Shown: positions 1 through 8,847 of the stretch, piece by piece
How the letters are laid out: each line of letters begins with the position of its first letter
Position numbering within the stretch: the first letter of the stretch is position 1
DNA from: CAWFLT01 sp963816795
GTDB taxonomy: Bacteria > Acidobacteriota > Vicinamibacteria > Vicinamibacterales > SCN-69-37
DNA length: 64,000 nucleotides
Assembly (NCBI GenBank): GCA_963816795.1
Contig: CAWFLT010000001.1
Coordinates: 124,001-188,000 of the forward strand
Reading direction: 5' to 3'
The notes under the pieces: model-generated
Told to the model about the DNA's origin: nothing
What the model saw: only the letters and a program-made list of their open reading frames with translations
Database searches by the model: none
Translations under genes and position numbers: made by a program

Positions 1-206
1 GCTCGCAGCTACGGTGGACAACCTTCGCGTGCGCTCGCTGTGACGCGGCTTGCCAACCGTAGCCGCGAGCGGAGCGAGCGTTTGGCGTGACGGTCCACCT
101 TCGCTAGGCGCTCGCTACGCTCGCAGCTACGGTGGACAACCTTCGCGGGCGCTCGCTGTGACGCGGCTTGCCAACCGAAGCCGCGAGCGAAGCGAGCGTT
201 TGGCGA
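1..206. repeat. 118-bp direct tandem repeat, two copies
   Basis: A unit starting GCTCGCAGCTACGGTGGACA occurs at 1 and again at 119, giving a period of 118 bp. The second copy diverges at about 206, and the first may continue outside the window. The copies differ at only a few bases. The unit itself holds short inverted pieces (GGTGGAC/GTCCACC and GAGCG/CGCTC stretches). Reading frames cross it, but none resembles a protein. It abuts the 3' end of a tRNA gene, a common place for repeats and insertions. Confidence 0.8.
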
Positions 207-210
207 AGGT

Positions 211-285
211 TGGTACCGGTACGGGGATTCGAACCCCGGTCCCGTGGCTGAGAACCACGTGTCCTGACCCCTAGACGATACCGGC
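211..285 (-). tRNA. tRNA-Glu (anticodon CTC)
   Basis: On the minus strand the sequence folds as a complete cloverleaf. The acceptor arm GCCGGTA pairs with TACCGGT. The anticodon stem CGTGG/CCACG encloses loop TTCTCAG, giving anticodon CTC, which reads GAG (Glu). The T arm is CGGGG-TTCGAAT-CCCCG. The discriminator A and an encoded CCA lie at 211-214. Total length is 75 nt including CCA. The 3' end lies against the 118-bp repeats and the 5' side faces a long hairpin. Confidence 0.93.
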
Positions 286-289
286 AAAT

Positions 290-374
290 GGGGACGGGTC
301 TCGAGTTGTGGGAAACTCCCGAGACATGGTCGACGCGAAGTCTCGGGAGTTTTCCACACTCGAGACCCGTCCCC
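290..374. repeat. Long near-perfect inverted repeat (hairpin element)
   Basis: Arms of 36 nt (290-325) and 35 nt (340-374) are reverse complements except for one mismatch and one unpaired base. They begin GGGGACGGGTCTCGAG and end CTCGAGACCCGTCCCC around a 14-nt loop. The GGGGAC...GTCCCC ends resemble extragenic palindromes mobilised by RAYT/Y1-type transposases. That link is from general knowledge; no such transposase is in the window. There is no T-run, so it is not a typical intrinsic terminator. Confidence 0.8.
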
Positions 375-478
375 GTGACGCTAGCATCCTGGCGTGACCA
401 GGGTCAAGTCGGCGATAATACGTGCGGCGTTCTTCAGCGGCGACGCGTCAGCGTCATCGGCCGCACAATACAGTCCTC

Positions 479-1286
479 ATGGTTCACCAGCAACTGATTC
501 AGCCGGCTCGCGCGCAGGCGCTCGTTTCGTTCATCACTACAGCGTTGGCCGTCGCGCTCACCGGCGGCATGCGGCTCACCGGCGCCGCCCGCGGCGACGA
601 AGTCGGGCGGCAGCAAGCGCGTCGATCCGGCAACGGCCGGCGCGCTCTCGGGGCGCGCGACGTTCAGCGGCACCGCGCCCGCCGCCGAAACTCTGCAGAT
701 GGCCTCCGATCAGGCCTGCGTGCAGCCATCGACGCCGAATCCCGTCAGCGATGCGGTGCTGATTGCCGCCGATGGCGGACTGAAGAACGTCTTCGTCTAC
801 GTCAAGGACGGTCTGGATCCGGAATACGGGTTCGACATCCCCACCACGACCGTCGTCCTCGACCAGAAGGGGTGCCGCTACACTCCGCGCATCGTCGGCG
901 TCCGCGCCGGCCAGCCGATCGACATCGTCAACAGCGACCCGACGCTCCATAACGTGCACGCGCTGCCGACGGCGAACCCGGAGTTCAATCAGGGCCAGCC
1001 CATTCAAGGCTTCCGCACGACCAGGACGTTTACGACGCCCGAAGTGATGGTCCGGTTCAAGTGTGACGTCCACAGCTGGATGGCGGCCCATGTCGGGGTC
1101 GTGGCGCATCCCTACTTCGCGATCACAAAAGACGACGGCTCCTTCGAGATTCCGAACCTGCCGCCGGGCACCTACACCATCGAGGCGTGGCACGAGAAGT
1201 TCGGCACTCATGTCGCCAAGGTGACGATCGGCGACAAGCAGTCGCAGACGACGTCGTTCACCTTTACCGCGAAGGCTGAGGGATGA
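479..1286 (+). CDS. Cupredoxin-like lipoprotein with carboxypeptidase-regulatory-like tail (apparent +1 frameshift)
   Basis: The protein has a plastocyanin/azurin-like cupredoxin fold. Its core includes DIVNSDPTLHNVHALP and KCDVHSWMAAHVGV, whose His and Cys are the usual type-1 copper ligands. The C-terminal part (SFEIPNLPPGTYTIEAWHEK) resembles a carboxypeptidase regulatory-like domain. From ATG 479 the first frame gives a signal peptide ending ALTGG. The homologous frame resumes at 570 as CGSPAPP. Removing the single A at 569 joins them as ALTGGCGS, a good lipobox, so this is probably an exported lipoprotein with one inserted base. The open frame upstream of 699 also has the family-like stretch VDPATAGALSGRATFSGTAP, so ATG 699 is too short a start. 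The stop overlaps ctaA (ATGA). Its place before heme A synthesis genes suggests a copper or electron-transfer role in oxidase assembly (inference). Confidence 0.82.
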
Positions 1287-2275
1287 CCTGGCTGCATCGC
1301 TACGCGCGGCTGCTCGTGGCCGCGACGCTGCTGCTCGTGGCAGCCGGCGGCATGGTCACCAGCACGGGCTCAGGCCTGGCGGTGCCCGACTGGCCGACGA
1401 CCTACGGCCAGAACATGTTCACGTTCCCGCTCGGCAAGATGGTTGGCGGGATCTTCTACGAGCACGGCCATCGGCTGATTGCGTCGACGGTCGGCTTCCT
1501 CACGATCGGCCTCGTCATTTTTCTGTACCGCGTCGAAACGCGCGCGTGGGTGCGCCGCCTCGGCCTGGTCGCACTCGGCGTGGTGGTCCTGCAGGGCGTG
1601 CTCGGCGGCATCACGGTCCTCTTCTTCCTGCCCGACGCCGTATCGATCAGCCACGCCGGCCTCGCGCAGATCTTTTTCTGCCTGACCGTCAGTCTTGCGC
1701 TCGTCACCTCGGCGTCGTGGCGACAGCCCACGCTGGCGCCGGTGGACGACGCACGGCTGCGACGCGGGGCGATGCACCTGACGGGACTGGTGTACTTGCA
1801 GATTCTGCTCGGCGCCACGATGCGGCATACGGGCGCCGGCCTGGCCATTCCTGATTTCCCGCTGTCGTACGGCCACGTGCTCCCGCCCGTTTGGACCATG
1901 CCGATCGCGATCCACTTTGCGCACCGCCTGGGCGCCGTCGCAATCGCGCTCAGCGTGATCGTCCTCGCCGCGCACGTCTGGACCCGTCACGGCGGCCGCC
2001 GTGAGCTCGTCCGGCCGGTCTGGCTCCTGGTCCTGACGGTCGCGACGCAGGTGACGCTCGGCGCCCTCGTGGTGCTGACCGGCAAGCAGCCGCTCATCAA
2101 CACGTTGCACGTCGCCACCGGCGCCCTGGTCCTCGCGACGTCGCTCGTCCTGACGCTGCGTGCCCACCGCGTCCGCTTCGGAGGAGTGGTGGATGCCCGT
2201 GATGGAGGAACTGTGCTGAGCGACGGGCGATGGGCGTGGCGCCTCGACGTGACAACCGCGAAGCCCGCGACGTAG
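1283..2275 (+). CDS. ctaA: Heme A synthase (CtaA/Cox15)
   Basis: Integral membrane enzyme that oxidises the C8 methyl of heme O to the formyl group of heme A, for aa3-type cytochrome oxidase. The 330-residue protein has about eight hydrophobic segments in two pseudo-repeated halves. Each half has the hallmark TGSGLAVPDWP (about 28-38) or TGAGLAIPDFP (about 183-193). Candidate heme-ligand histidines are visible at about 61/63 (YEHGHR), 124 (SHAG), 211/214 (HFAHR) and 276 (NTLHVATG), matching the four conserved His of the family. It starts inside the stop of the cupredoxin gene (ATGA overlap), so it is translationally coupled. The C-terminal tail beyond about residue 298 is charged and poorly conserved. 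Confidence 0.95.
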   Translation: MTWLHRYARLLVAATLLLVAAGGMVTSTGSGLAVPDWPTTYGQNMFTFPLGKMVGGIFYEHGHRLIASTVGFLTIGLVIFLYRVETRAWVRRLGLVALGVVVLQGVLGGITVLFFLPDAVSISHAGLAQIFFCLTVSLALVTSASWRQPTLAPVDDARLRRGAMHLTGLVYLQILLGATMRHTGAGLAIPDFPLSYGHVLPPVWTMPIAIHFAHRLGAVAIALSVIVLAAHVWTRHGGRRELVRPVWLLVLTVATQVTLGALVVLTGKQPLINTLHVATGALVLATSLVLTLRAHRVRFGGVVDARDGGTVLSDGRWAWRLDVTTAKPAT

Positions 2276-2342
2276 GAGCGGTGCTGAGCGACCAGCGAGC
2301 GGGGGTGGGGCCCCGCGAGCCACTAAGCAAGAGAACCCCGGC

Positions 2343-3265
2343 ATGAGCCTGCCAATTACGCCGAGACGCGTCCGGAGCCCGGGCCGCCCGCGCTGATCAG
2401 CGCGCGGTCGCGCGTCACCGACCTCATCACGCTCACGAAGGTCCGCGTCAACGTGCTGGTCGTCGCCACGGCGGCCGGCGGCTTCTACATGGCGTCCACC
2501 GGCCCGATGGATCTCGGCGCACTGGCAGTGACGTGCCTGGGCACGCTGCTCGTCGCGAGCGGCGCCGCCGCCTTCAATCAGGTGACGGAGCGCGCGACCG
2601 ACCAGCTCATGGAGCGCACCCGGAGGCGTCCGGTCGCCGAGGGCCGAATCACGCCGGCCGAGGGGCACACGGTGGCGGCGGCGCTGTCGATCACCGGACT
2701 GCTGATGCTCTGGCTCGCGGTCAACCTGGCGGCGGCCATTGTCGCGCTCGCGACGCTCCTGACTTACACGGCGGTGTACACGCCGCTCAAGCGGCGCACA
2801 TCACTCTCGACGATCATCGGGGCGGTGCCAGGCGCCCTGCCGCCGCTCATCGGGTGGGCCGGCGCTGGCGGATCGCTGGCCGACCCGGCAGCCTGGGCGC
2901 TGTTCCTGCTGATGTTCCTGTGGCAATTGCCGCACTTCCTGGCCATCGCCTGGATCTACCGCGACGACTATGGCCGTGCCGGCCTCCCGATGCTGCCGGT
3001 CGTCGATCGGCATGGCGCGTTGACCGGCCGGCAGGTCACCCTGTGGGCGGCGACGATCGTGCCGTTCAGCGAACTGCCGTTTCTCTTCGGCCTCACGACC
3101 AGCACTTACGCGGTCGGCGCCCTGATTCTCGGCCTGGTCCAGGTCGCCATCGCGATCGTGTTCGCAGTCCGCCGAACGAATACGAATGCACGCCGGCTGT
3201 TCTACGCGTCGATCACGTACTTGCCGCTCTTGTGGCTGCTCATGGCGTACTCGCGAAAATTCTAG
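2343..3265 (+). CDS. ctaB: Protoheme IX farnesyltransferase (CtaB/Cox10), N-terminus uncertain
   Basis: UbiA-type prenyltransferase that adds farnesyl to heme B to make heme O, the substrate of CtaA. Family features are LTKVRVNVLVVATAAGGFYM in the first membrane segment, NQVTERATDQLMERTRRRP (the first Asp-rich prenyl-PP site, N-x3-D-x2-x-D-x2-M-x-R-T form), YRDDYGRAGLPMLP (the second Asp site) and about eight hydrophobic segments. The reading frame opens after a stop at 2324-2326 but contains no ATG before mid-TM1 (GTG 2453), which is too late. ATG 2343 lies one frame away. Restoring one missing base near 2346-2350 would give an N-terminus MS-PANYAETRPEPGPPALIS leading into TM1. I therefore take 2343 as the likely start with a suspected single-base deletion. 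The gene ends 6 nt before the DUF420 gene. Confidence 0.88.
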
Positions 3266-3271
3266 ACAGGG

Positions 3272-3688
3272 ATGTCTGTCGCTGATCTCCCGCATTTGAA
3301 CGCCGCGCTCAATGCGATCGCCGGCGTGCTGCTCGTGATCGGTTTCGTCTTCATCAAGGCAAAGAAGATCGACGCGCACCGCCGCTGCATGCTCGCGGCC
3401 TTCACGATGTCGGCGTTGTTCCTCATCTCGTACGTCACCTATCACGCACAGGTCGGTTCGCGGCCGTTCCCTGGCACCGGGCTGCTGAGGACGATCTATT
3501 TCGCCATCCTGATTCCGCACGTCGTGCTGGCGGCGGCCGTGCTGCCGCTGGCCATCGTCACGCTCCGGCGCGGCCTGGCGATGGACGTCGCGCGTCATCG
3601 CAAGATCGCGAAGATCACGCTGCCGATCTGGCTGTTCGTGTCGGTGACGGGTGTGGTCGTCTATCTGATGCTGTACCGGCTGGCGTAG
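3272..3688 (+). CDS. DUF420 membrane protein (CtaM/YozB-like oxidase assembly factor)
   Basis: A 138-residue protein with four hydrophobic helices. Typical family motifs are LNAxxNxxAGVLL at the start, HRRCMLAAFTMSALFLISYVTYH (about residues 36-58; HRR and the distal YH are conserved) and ARHRKIAKITLPIWLFVS near the C-terminus. DUF420 proteins include Staphylococcus CtaM and Bacillus YozB, required for or linked to heme A-containing oxidase assembly. The position directly behind ctaA and ctaB fits that role. The ATG follows the ctaB stop by 6 nt, so co-translation is likely. This is the last gene of the operon; the next gene is convergent. Confidence 0.88.
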   Translation: MSVADLPHLNAALNAIAGVLLVIGFVFIKAKKIDAHRRCMLAAFTMSALFLISYVTYHAQVGSRPFPGTGLLRTIYFAILIPHVVLAAAVLPLAIVTLRRGLAMDVARHRKIAKITLPIWLFVSVTGVVVYLMLYRLA

Positions 3689-3689
3689 C

Positions 3690-3702
3690 GCCGAGTTTCG
3701 GC
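3690..3702. terminator. Small hairpin between convergent genes
   Basis: GCCGA-GTT-TCGGC forms a 5-bp stem in the 15-nt gap between the DUF420 and kinase stop codons. There is no adjacent T-run. It could help end transcription from both sides, but the stem is short, so this is weak. Confidence 0.25.
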
Positions 3703-3703
3703 C

Positions 3704-6184
3704 TCACCCGCCGCACTTCGTCAAGCCGGCGTCGACCCTCTTCCGGAAGGTCTCGAGCTCGGAGAGGTTCGCCCCTTTGACCTTCAACAGCTCGTCCGCC
3801 ATCGTCCTCGAACGCCGGAAAAGCCGGCACGCTTCGGGCTGATTCCGCGCCACCGCCTCGAGCTCGGCGAGGTCGACCACGTACTCCAGCAAGTCCTGCC
3901 GGGATTCGACCTCGACGCCGGCCACCGGTTCGAGCGTGGCGACGGCCTTCCGAGCGTGGCCCAGAGCATCTCCAGGACGGTTGTTTCTCGCGTAGAAACC
4001 CACCAGGCGGCTATGCATGAAGGCGACGCGGCCTTGCGCCAGGACATCCTGAGGATCCTGCGCCGCCAGTTTTTGCCGAAGGGCCAGGCTTCGCTCGAAG
4101 CCCTCGCCGGCTTCTTTGACATGGCCAAGTCGTGAGTCGACGTTGGCGACGTTGCCGACGTCGATGGCGACGTCGAACAATGCGTCACGCGCGAGCGGCC
4201 TCGCCGCCAGCCGCTGTTCGTCGATCTCCTGCGCGCGCAGGTAATAAGCGCGCGCTTTCTCGAACTCCCTCACGTTCTCGAAATAGGCGCCCATGGACTT
4301 TGCCGTCAAGGCAACGCTGCGCTGCCGGACGGGATCGGCAGGCTGCTCTTTGAGCAGACCCTCGAACACGTCGGCGGCGCGCTGCCAGTGGGGCAGGCGT
4401 TCGGCATGCGGTGACGCCCGGGCGAGCTCAAAGTACGACCTCCCCAGCAGACTCCGCGTTGCGTCGTCGTTGGCGCCGTTCTTGACCAGGGCCTCTGCGC
4501 GGGCGGCCGCCGTCTTGGTGACCCGCACCGCGGCCTCTCTGTCGCCGAGCGCGGCCATCGTCGCCGCCAGTTCGAACTCGACGCTGATGAGCAGCCGCGT
4601 GGCCTCCTGACTCGGCGGCGTCGCGCGGACCAGTGGATCGAGCAGCGCCGCGGCGCGTTCGAGACTCGTGCGCGCACCGGCGCGGTCGCCGAGATTCGCG
4701 GTGCCCGGCAATCCCTGCACATCGCCGATGCGGCGGTACGCGGCCGCCAACTCGAGCCGCAACGCGTCGTCAACGGACGGGTCCCGACTGAGGCGCTCGA
4801 GATACGTCAGCGCCTCGTCGACGATCATCTTGCGGACCGGCGTGGATCCGGGCAGCGGCACGATGCCATCGTGGACTTTGAAGATGAGCGCGTTGGCGAT
4901 CTGGCGGGCGTCGTCGAACCGCGCCTTGGCGCGGTCGCGTTCGGCGGCAACGCGCTGAGTCTGCCAGATCGACACGCCGAGCGCCGCCAGCACGGCGACG
5001 ACCGACACCGCGGCGGCCGTTGCCGCCGCTCGGTGGCGGCGCGCAGCTTTCCGGATGACGTACCCGAGCGACGGCTCGCGCGCGATGACCGGCTGGGATC
5101 CGCGATAGCGCGCGAGGTCGGTGGCCAGCTCCTGCGCAGAGGCATACCGCCGCGCCGGATCCTTGTGCATCGCCTTCAGGATGATGGCGTCGAGGTCCCC
5201 GCGCACGCGGGTACGGTCGTACGGCGTGCCCGCCGGTTCCCGCGCGAGCGCTTGACTCGGCCGCGGCGGCTCCGTGATGGTGACGATCTCGAGAATCCGG
5301 TCGAGGGTTTCCCGGCTGGTTTCGTACGGCTTGCGTCCGGTCACGACCTCGTACGTGAGGACGCCCAGCGCGTAGATGTCCGAGGCCGTCGTCACCGGCA
5401 GCCCCCGCAGCTGTTCCGGGCTCGCATAGTCGGGCGTCAGCGGCCGTAACATGCCCGTGCGCGTCGCCTCGGCGTCGCCGCTCGACGCGATGAGCTTGGC
5501 GACGCCGAAGTCGAGGACCTTCACCGCGCCGTCAGCCGAAACGAGGATGTTGCCCGGCTTCAGATCGCGATGCACGACGCCGTGCTGATGCGCGTACTGT
5601 ACGGCGCCGCAGATCTGCTCGATGAGCCTCAAGCGATCGTCGAGCGCGAGCGTGCGTTCGCGGCAGTAGTTCGTGACCCGCACGCCATCGACCAGCTCCA
5701 TGACGATGAACGCCTGGCCCTCGGGCGTCTGCCCGCCGTCGATGAACTGGACGATATTCGGGTGGTTCAGGCTCGCGAGAATCTGCCGCTCGACAGCGAA
5801 TCGCGACAGCGCTTCCGGATCGTGCAGGGCGAGATCGATGATCTTGATCGCGACTTGCTGATCGAATCCGCCCTCCACGCGCTCGGCGCGGTACACCACC
5901 CCCATGCCACCGGCGCCGATCGATCCGACCAGCCGGAACGGCCCGATACGGCGCTGCTCGAGAGTCGACGGCTGAAGGTCGATCAGCCAGGACGATGAGG
6001 CGATCGCCGGCTGCTCGAGAAATCCGGTGGCGTTCGTATGGGCCTCGAGCAGCGTCTCGACTTCGCCGCGGATGAAGGCGCTGCCGCGGCAGCGCTCGTC
6101 CAGCAGGCTGGCTCGGTCCGCTGGAGGGCACGCCAAGGCTGCCGCGAAGATCTGCTTGACGTCGATCCAGGCGCCCGAGTCCAT
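3704..6184 (-). CDS. Membrane serine/threonine protein kinase (PknB type) with TPR-like extracytoplasmic domain
   Basis: 826 residues. The cytoplasmic kinase domain spans about 81-365: glycine loop GSIGAGGMGVVY (about 88-98), catalytic Lys in VAIKI (about 114), HRDLKPGN (Asp about 207), DFGVAK (Asp about 225), activation segment and APE-like ASPEQL. An N-terminal 80-residue segment is of the kind found in acidobacterial kinases. A single membrane helix lies at about 387-407 (AAAVSVVAVLAALGVSIW). A long helical C-terminal region of tetratricopeptide-like repeats (about 440-820) follows, probably outside the membrane as a sensor or docking domain. It starts 16 nt after the stop of the hydrolase/NamZ gene on the same strand, so the two are probably co-transcribed. 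A link to cell-wall state is plausible because the partner is a peptidoglycan enzyme. The substrate is unknown. Confidence 0.93.
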   Translation of the reverse strand: MDSGAWIDVKQIFAAALACPPADRASLLDERCRGSAFIRGEVETLLEAHTNATGFLEQPAIASSSWLIDLQPSTLEQRRIGPFRLVGSIGAGGMGVVYRAERVEGGFDQQVAIKIIDLALHDPEALSRFAVERQILASLNHPNIVQFIDGGQTPEGQAFIVMELVDGVRVTNYCRERTLALDDRLRLIEQICGAVQYAHQHGVVHRDLKPGNILVSADGAVKVLDFGVAKLIASSGDAEATRTGMLRPLTPDYASPEQLRGLPVTTASDIYALGVLTYEVVTGRKPYETSRETLDRILEIVTITEPPRPSQALAREPAGTPYDRTRVRGDLDAIILKAMHKDPARRYASAQELATDLARYRGSQPVIAREPSLGYVIRKAARRHRAAATAAAVSVVAVLAALGVSIWQTQRVAAERDRAKARFDDARQIANALIFKVHDGIVPLPGSTPVRKMIVDEALTYLERLSRDPSVDDALRLELAAAYRRIGDVQGLPGTANLGDRAGARTSLERAAALLDPLVRATPPSQEATRLLISVEFELAATMAALGDREAAVRVTKTAAARAEALVKNGANDDATRSLLGRSYFELARASPHAERLPHWQRAADVFEGLLKEQPADPVRQRSVALTAKSMGAYFENVREFEKARAYYLRAQEIDEQRLAARPLARDALFDVAIDVGNVANVDSRLGHVKEAGEGFERSLALRQKLAAQDPQDVLAQGRVAFMHSRLVGFYARNNRPGDALGHARKAVATLEPVAGVEVESRQDLLEYVVDLAELEAVARNQPEACRLFRRSRTMADELLKVKGANLSELETFRKRVDAGLTKCGG

Positions 6185-6200
6185 GGAAAGCGTTCGTCGT

Positions 6201-8608
6201 TCAGTAGATCAGGTACTTCGCGCGGAGCAGGCGCCATCGCGCTTCGCCGGCCGACCACGACGCCGCGATGGCGGCGGGATCGTCGCCGGCCTTGATCCGA
6301 TCGAGACCGGCCGACGAACCGAACAGCCGGCGCGCCGCATCCACTTCAAGCTTGCCCGGAAAGAGCTTGACGAGCGCCGACGCAATCTCCACCCCGACTC
6401 GTACCGGTCGCAAGGCCGCGCGGTCGGTGATGACCATGAACACGCCCTGGCACTCCTGACTGGCGAACTTGCTCGATACCGGCGTAAAGCGCACGGGATA
6501 GAAGCGCACGCCGGGAATCTGCCGGCCGTTCAGCGCCTCGGCGAGCCGCGGGCCGTCGATCCATGGTGCGCCGATGTGTTCGAACGGCGTATCGGTGCCG
6601 CGGCCGACCGAGATGTTGGTCGACTCGAACGCGCCGATGCCGGGTACAACGTGGCCTGATAGAGGTTGCGCATGTTCGGCGACGGACTCACCCACGGCAA
6701 TCCCGTCTCGTCGAACCACGTGTCGCGCCGCCAGTTCTTCATCGCGACCACGGTCAGGTCCGCGCCGATCTTCTTCTCGCCGTTGAAGAGCTTCGCGATC
6801 TCCCCCATCGTCAGGCTGTGACGGATCGGCATGGCCGGCAGATAGCCGACAAACGCCACGGATGACTCGTCGAGTGTCGGGCCCTCGATCGAGACGCCGC
6901 CGATCGGGTTGGGACGATCGAGCACCACGACCTTGATCTTGCGTGCCGCCGCTTCTTCCATGACGTACGCCATCGTCGTCATGTAGGTATAGAAGCGCGT
7001 GCCGATATCCTGCAGATCGATCACGATGGCGTCCAGACCGTCGAGCATCGCCGCCGTCGGCCGTTGCGTCGCGCCGTAGAGTGAATGGATCGGCAGGCCC
7101 GTGCGCTCGTCCTTCGACGACGGCACGGCGGCGTCGAGAATGCCGCGGATCCCGTGCTCGGGGCTGAAGAGCGCGACGAGCTTGGCGCCGGGCACGTCGG
7201 CGAGCAGATCGATGGCCGCGGCGCCGTCGCGTGCGCGGCCCGTGTGGTTGGTCACCAGGCCGACGCGGCTGCGGCCAGCGAGCGCCTTGAAGCCGTCGGC
7301 GCGTGCCACGTCGAGACCGGTCAGAATCGGGAGCGCCGGCGGGGCGGGCACCGCGGGAATCTGGCTGTCGAACACCTGACGGTTGAACGCCAGGTCCGTC
7401 ACCACTCCGGGCACCGGCAAGAGCGCCGCACCGACGATGGTCGCGACGCGCGCGCGCAGCGGCGTGACGTCGCCGCGGCCGTCGGGATGCACGCGGTTCG
7501 ACAGGAACACCACGAACACGCCAGTTGCCGGATCGATCCAGATAGACGTCCCGGTGAATCCGGTATGGCCGAACGATCCGAGCGGCAGCAACTCGCCGCG
7601 ATTGGCAGAGTAGGACGAATCGATATCCCATCCAAACCCGCGGATGTTCGCCTCGCCCGCGGGCGTTGCCGGCGACGTCATCCGGGCCACGGCGAGCGGC
7701 GAGAGAATGCGGGTCGTGCCCACGGCGCCGCCGCCGAGAAGCATCCGGCAGAAAATCGCGAGGTCGTCGGCCGTGCTGAAGAGACCCGCGTGCCCGGCGA
7801 CGCCGCCCATCCGCCGCGCCGTCGGATCGTGCACGACCCCGCGCAGCATCTTCATGTCCGGTCCGTCGCACGGCCAGCCGTACGGCGTGCACGGCTGCGT
7901 CGGGGCGATGCGCGCCACGAGCGGTGCCGGCGGCGTGAACATGGTGTCCCGCATGCCGAGCGGCGCGAAGATGCGATCGCGCACGTACTCGGCAAAGGGC
8001 CGGCGGGCCACCCGTTCGACGATCTCGGCCAGCAGGAAATAGTTGATGTCGCTGTAGATGAAGCGGCGTCCCGGCGGCGCCTGCAGGACTTCTTCAGTGG
8101 CGAGGGCGATGGCGGCGTCCCGGCCGACCCAGGCGTCGCCCAGATCAACGTCCGGCCGGAGCCCGGACATGTGCGTCATCACGTCGCGAACCGTGACCCG
8201 CTCCTTGCCGTACTTCCGGAACTCCGGGATGAACGTCGCGACCGGATCCGTCAATCGAATGCGGCCGCTCTCGATGAGCGTCATCGCGGCCGTCGTCGTC
8301 GCGACGACTTTGGTCAGCGACGCAAGATCGAAGACGGTGTCGAGCGTCATCGGCTCCGGCGCCGGGACGATGGCGCGCCGACCGTACGCCTTGCGGAACA
8401 GGACCGCGTCGCCGCGACCGATGAGCACCACGGCGCCCGGGAGCTGGCCGGCGCCAATCGCGTCGTTGATCACGCCGTCCAGCGCGTCGAGCCGCGCGAG
8501 ATCCACGCTCGTCGCCTGCGTACCTGCGGTCGCCGATGGCTGGGCGCGGACGCCGAATCCAGCCATCGTGGCGACCAGGAGAACGGCAACCAGCACGGCT
8601 CGTCGCAT
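6201..8608 (-). CDS. Serine beta-lactamase-like hydrolase fused to NamZ-type exo-beta-N-acetylmuramidase (DUF1343), apparent frameshift
   Basis: Start ATG 8608 gives a signal peptide (RRAVLVAVLLVATMAGFGVRAQ). The first domain (about 35-385) is a class C beta-lactamase/DD-peptidase-like hydrolase: S97-L-T-K100 (SxxK), YSDINYF (YxN) and GHTGFTG (HTG). The second domain (about 400-800) is DUF1343, the NamZ/GH171 family that removes terminal MurNAc from wall fragments: VGLVTNHTG, FSPEHGIRG, DLQDIGTRFYTYM and a C-terminal VRFYPVRFTP. The frame breaks after QATLYP and resumes as GIGAFESTN. Restoring one G in the GGG/CC run at 6640-6644 joins them as LYPGIGAFES, so a one-base deletion is likely. Predicted exported protein of about 802 residues. 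Role by inference: peptidoglycan fragment turnover. The downstream kinase gene is 16 nt away. Confidence 0.88.
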
Positions 8609-8847
8609 GCGCCGATTATACGACGGCTCGAACCCGAGCCGCCCTGACGTACGTAGCGCGGCCCGGGCTGTGGGCCGCGGCGCTGAACCCGCGTGAGCCC
8701 GGGTCTTCCGCAGATAATGAAGGAAGGTACCGGGCCGCCGATCCGCATCGGGCGCATGACCGCAGCCACTCGTAGACGTTCCCGACGCGTCGTGCGAGCG
8801 ACAACGGTCACGGCCGCCGACGCGGCGCGCGCAGCCGCCGGCGATCG
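8609..8847. other. Divergent intergenic region with one hairpin repeat
   Basis: No convincing gene. It lies between the hydrolase/NamZ start (minus) and the first sulfatase-like gene (plus), so promoters for both should be here, but no clear -35/-10 pair was found. At 8651-8679 is a copy of the dispersed ACGTAGCGCGG...CCGCG hairpin also seen at 46.5 kb: GCGGCCC at 8658 pairs with GGGCCGC at 8672. Some N-terminal coding sequence for the downstream gene may extend left of 8848, because the frame is open from 8776. Confidence 0.5.

Noticed and set aside
699..1286. Start of the cupredoxin gene at ATG 699
   Set aside because: Homologous sequence (VDPATAGALSGRATFSGTAP) continues upstream in the same frame and joins a signal peptide after a one-base correction at 569.
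7085..8647. Plus-strand open frame of about 520 codons opposite the hydrolase/NamZ gene
   Set aside because: Arg-rich and compositionally biased, while the minus strand encodes all catalytic motifs of two known domains.
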